NCBI GenBank assembly: GCA_036770365.1
Contig: DAIPJH010000008.1
Location: forward strand, 45,115-109,114
Source: DAIPJH01 sp036770365
Lineage (GTDB): Bacteria > Pseudomonadota > Alphaproteobacteria > Rickettsiales > UBA998
Direction: 5' to 3'
Length of the DNA: 64,000 nucleotides
Numbering within the stretch: the first letter of the stretch is position 1; every line of letters starts with the position of its first letter. The translations under genes were made by a program, and so were the position numbers. The notes beneath the pieces were generated by a model, which worked only from the letters and a program-made list of their open reading frames with translations, had not been told where the DNA came from and searched no databases. Positions 62,144 to 64,000 of the stretch are shown one piece after another.

Positions 62144-64000
62144 TTATACAAACATAAAATCAGCATTGGTCAGTGTGGTCGTATGATTCCCATCAAGATA
62201 GAACTCAAATGTACTTTGATCCGTGCGGACATAGGTACGATTGTTTGTAGAGCTATATGCCAAGCGTAACTCTCCTGCTTCGGTGTTGCCGCCATCAGTG
62301 TCAAAACCCGTAAAGCCTAATCCACGAAGGTCGATTTTATCTGAACCATCCACATAATCTGTTATTCTATCAAGATTACCTGTGGTTTCCAAACTATCGC
62401 TCAGGCTGAGGAATTTAAATACATCCGAACCAGCACCACCCGTGAGCACATCCGCCCCCGCGCCACCATCAAGCGTGTCATCGCCACCATTTCCAAGCAA
62501 CGTATCATTGCCAGCAAGTCCAAACAGTAACTCAGTCTCTGCGCTGCCTGTCACGGTGTCCGCGCCACTCGTTCCATTTAGCGAAGCATAGTTGAAAATG
62601 AATTTACTGCCTGTGAGTGTCGTGCGATGGTCGCCGTCAAGATAAAACTCAAAATCATTTTGGTCATCGCGTACGTAGGTGCGGTTGTTTGTGGAGCTAT
62701 ACGCCAAGCGCACTTCACCCGCCACCGTCACACTATTGCTGGTCAGCGCATTAAAGCCTAAGCCACGCAGGTCAATCTTATCCACCGTCGCATCAAAATC
62801 TACGATACGATCGTAACCACTGCCTGTATGCACGCTGTCGGTAAGTGAGGTAAACTTGAAGATGTCTGCGCCTAAGCCGCCTGTTAATTGGTCAATCCCT
62901 GCGCCGCCGTCAAGCGTATCTGCACCGTCCAGCCCAAATAATTTATCATTCCCGGCTAAACCAGAAATCACGTCACCACCTGCGCCACCCGTGAGTGAAT
63001 CAATGCCTGATGTGCCAACAATGGTTTGTCCAGAGACATTCCCAAAGATAAAATCACTGTTTTGCATCGTGGAGTGATTACCATCGAGATAGAATTCAAA
63101 AGTGCTTTGATCTGTGCGGACATAGGTGCGATTCGCGCTCGCGCTGTATGACAAACGTAGCTCTGCGGTTTCCGTGTTGCCACCATCTGTATCCAGCCCT
63201 GTGAACCCAAGTCCACTCAGGTCTATCTTATCTGATGCCTCCACAAAATCTGTGATGCGGTCTAAATAGGTTGTGGTTTCCATGCTGTCTGTGAGCGATG
63301 AGAACTTAAACACATCCGCCCCCGCACCACCCGTCAGCACATCCGCTCCCGCCGCGCCGTCAAGGGTATCTGCGCCTGCACCACCGACTAGTGCGTCGCT
63401 GCCAGCAGAACCTACAATGTTTTGTCCTGTTGTTCCGCCAGTCCCACCTGTTCCACCAGTAGTGTCTGCCGCTACAATTTCAAAATGAGTATAGGTACTT
63501 TCGTTTTGACTATAAGCAGTCGTGCTTATTGGAGTAGCATTCAGCACGAGCTTGCCATCCGCAAAACTAATCTGATTTAGCGAAAGATTCGTAATATTAT
63601 CTAACTTAATGGCTTCACCATTCGTGTTATTGCCTAAATAATAGGTATTATTATAAGTATAGAGGTAGGTAAAATTATCTGTTCCGCCTGTGCAAGCAAG
63701 CTTAAAAAACTGACGACCAGTAGCAGTATCTGTGTAATTACTTACAGAAGAAAAGGTTATTCCCTGAAGCTGCAACATTAGTTTGCCATCCGTATCACTT
63801 ATCCATGACTCGGCAATCGTTCCTTGAGGTTGGTTATACCAATGCAACATCTTGTCGCCTTGTGTGATAGAGTATGTATCCATGCCCTTACCACCATAAG
63901 CATAATGAATCCCATATGTACCATCTAAAAACAGTTGGTCATCACCATCACCACCATAAATACTGGTATTCACACCAGCATGAATGACATCATTGCCGGT
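62144..64000 (-). CDS. RTX-type calcium-binding repeat protein, 5' end outside window
   Basis: The C-terminal 619 residues or so of a secreted protein (the frame is open to the window edge). It has three modules of about 148 residues, each with RTX nonapeptides (GGAGADTLDGAAGADVLTGG-like) and a following domain with DRITDF, DKIDLxGLGF, RTYVRTDQSTFEFYLDG and DF(I/M)F, like the C-terminus of serralysin-type proteins. Calcium-driven folding and type I secretion are usual for this class. The catalytic or binding part lies upstream of the window. No type I secretion genes are in the window. Confidence 0.93.
   Translation of the reverse strand, partial: TGNDVIHAGVNTSIYGGDGDDQLFLDGTYGIHYAYGGKGMDTYSITQGDKMLHWYNQPQGTIAESWISDTDGKLMLQLQGITFSSVSNYTDTATGRQFFKLACTGGTDNFTYLYTYNNTYYLGNNTNGEAIKLDNITNLSLNQISFADGKLVLNATPISTTAYSQNESTYTHFEIVAADTTGGTGGTGGTTGQNIVGSAGSDALVGGAGADTLDGAAGADVLTGGAGADVFKFSSLTDSMETTTYLDRITDFVEASDKIDLSGLGFTGLDTDGGNTETAELRLSYSASANRTYVRTDQSTFEFYLDGNHSTMQNSDFIFGNVSGQTIVGTSGIDSLTGGAGGDVISGLAGNDKLFGLDGADTLDGGAGIDQLTGGLGADIFKFTSLTDSVHTGSGYDRIVDFDATVDKIDLRGLGFNALTSNSVTVAGEVRLAYSSTNNRTYVRDDQNDFEFYLDGDHRTTLTGSKFIFNYASLNGTSGADTVTGSAETELLFGLAGNDTLLGNGGDDTLDGGAGADVLTGGAGSDVFKFLSLSDSLETTGNLDRITDYVDGSDKIDLRGLGFTGFDTDGGNTEAGELRLAYSSTNNRTYVRTDQSTFEFYLDGNHTTTLTNADFMFV

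Overview
The window looks like a chromosomal segment of an alphaproteobacterium of moderate GC that I cannot place to genus. The evidence is a complete isc cluster with alphaproteobacterial-type proteins, a DUF2460 protein of the kind found in gene transfer agents, a CtrA-type TTAA-N7-TTAA site, and many proteins seen in free-living or host-associated alphaproteobacteria. An odd trait is a fused CcsB-CcsA haem lyase with a ResA-like partner (cytochrome c maturation system II), whereas most alphaproteobacteria use the Ccm system.

Layout. 0-5.2 kb: 3' part of ccsBA, a thioredoxin-like protein, lepB, rnc and a lone DUF2460 gene. 5.3-12.2 kb: an unknown two-helix membrane protein, argF, lolD, pepF and a membrane protein of unknown role. 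11.8-17.5 kb: iscS-iscU-iscA-hscB-hscA-fdx, with an EF-hand gene wedged in on the other strand. 17.7-25.1 kb: unknown proteins, aroK-aroB, a family 9 glycosyltransferase and a small [2Fe-2S] protein. 25.1-39.6 kb: a long minus-strand pel exopolysaccharide operon (pelX-like epimerase, pelA split into hydrolase and deacetylase genes, pelB, pelD, pelE, pelF, pelG) without a recognisable pelC. 39.7-49.2 kb: hemC, tsaD, corC-ybeY-phoH, serC and serA. 49.3-55.5 kb: unknown proteins, an alpha/beta hydrolase, mscL, a family 4 glycosyltransferase and a PAS protein with a degenerate GGDEF domain. 55.5-61.9 kb: tRNA-Ser, a broken integrase and a type II-C CRISPR-Cas locus (tracrRNA, cas9, cas1, cas2, six repeats). 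62.1 kb to the end: the 3' part of an RTX-repeat protein.

Two themes stand out. First, eight genes of unknown function, scattered among housekeeping genes, each have an upstream element resembling the PhoB (Pho) box, two direct TGTCAT-like units 11 bp apart. In three of them a -10 hexamer follows exactly 10 bp later, as in E. coli phoA. This suggests a lineage-specific regulon of unknown, possibly secreted or envelope, proteins. Second, the Pel operon and the PAS/GGDEF protein each keep the RxxD c-di-GMP inhibitory site while the GGDEF motif is lost, so both look like c-di-GMP receptors rather than cyclases.

The CRISPR locus is compact (Cas9 of 1032 residues). Each repeat ends, in the crRNA direction, with a perfect extended -10 element, so each spacer probably has its own promoter. 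An 11-copy CTTTCA microsatellite lies between cas1 and cas2, and four of the five spacers are strongly AT-rich. The system sits beside tRNA-Ser and a decayed tyrosine integrase, as expected for an old genomic island.
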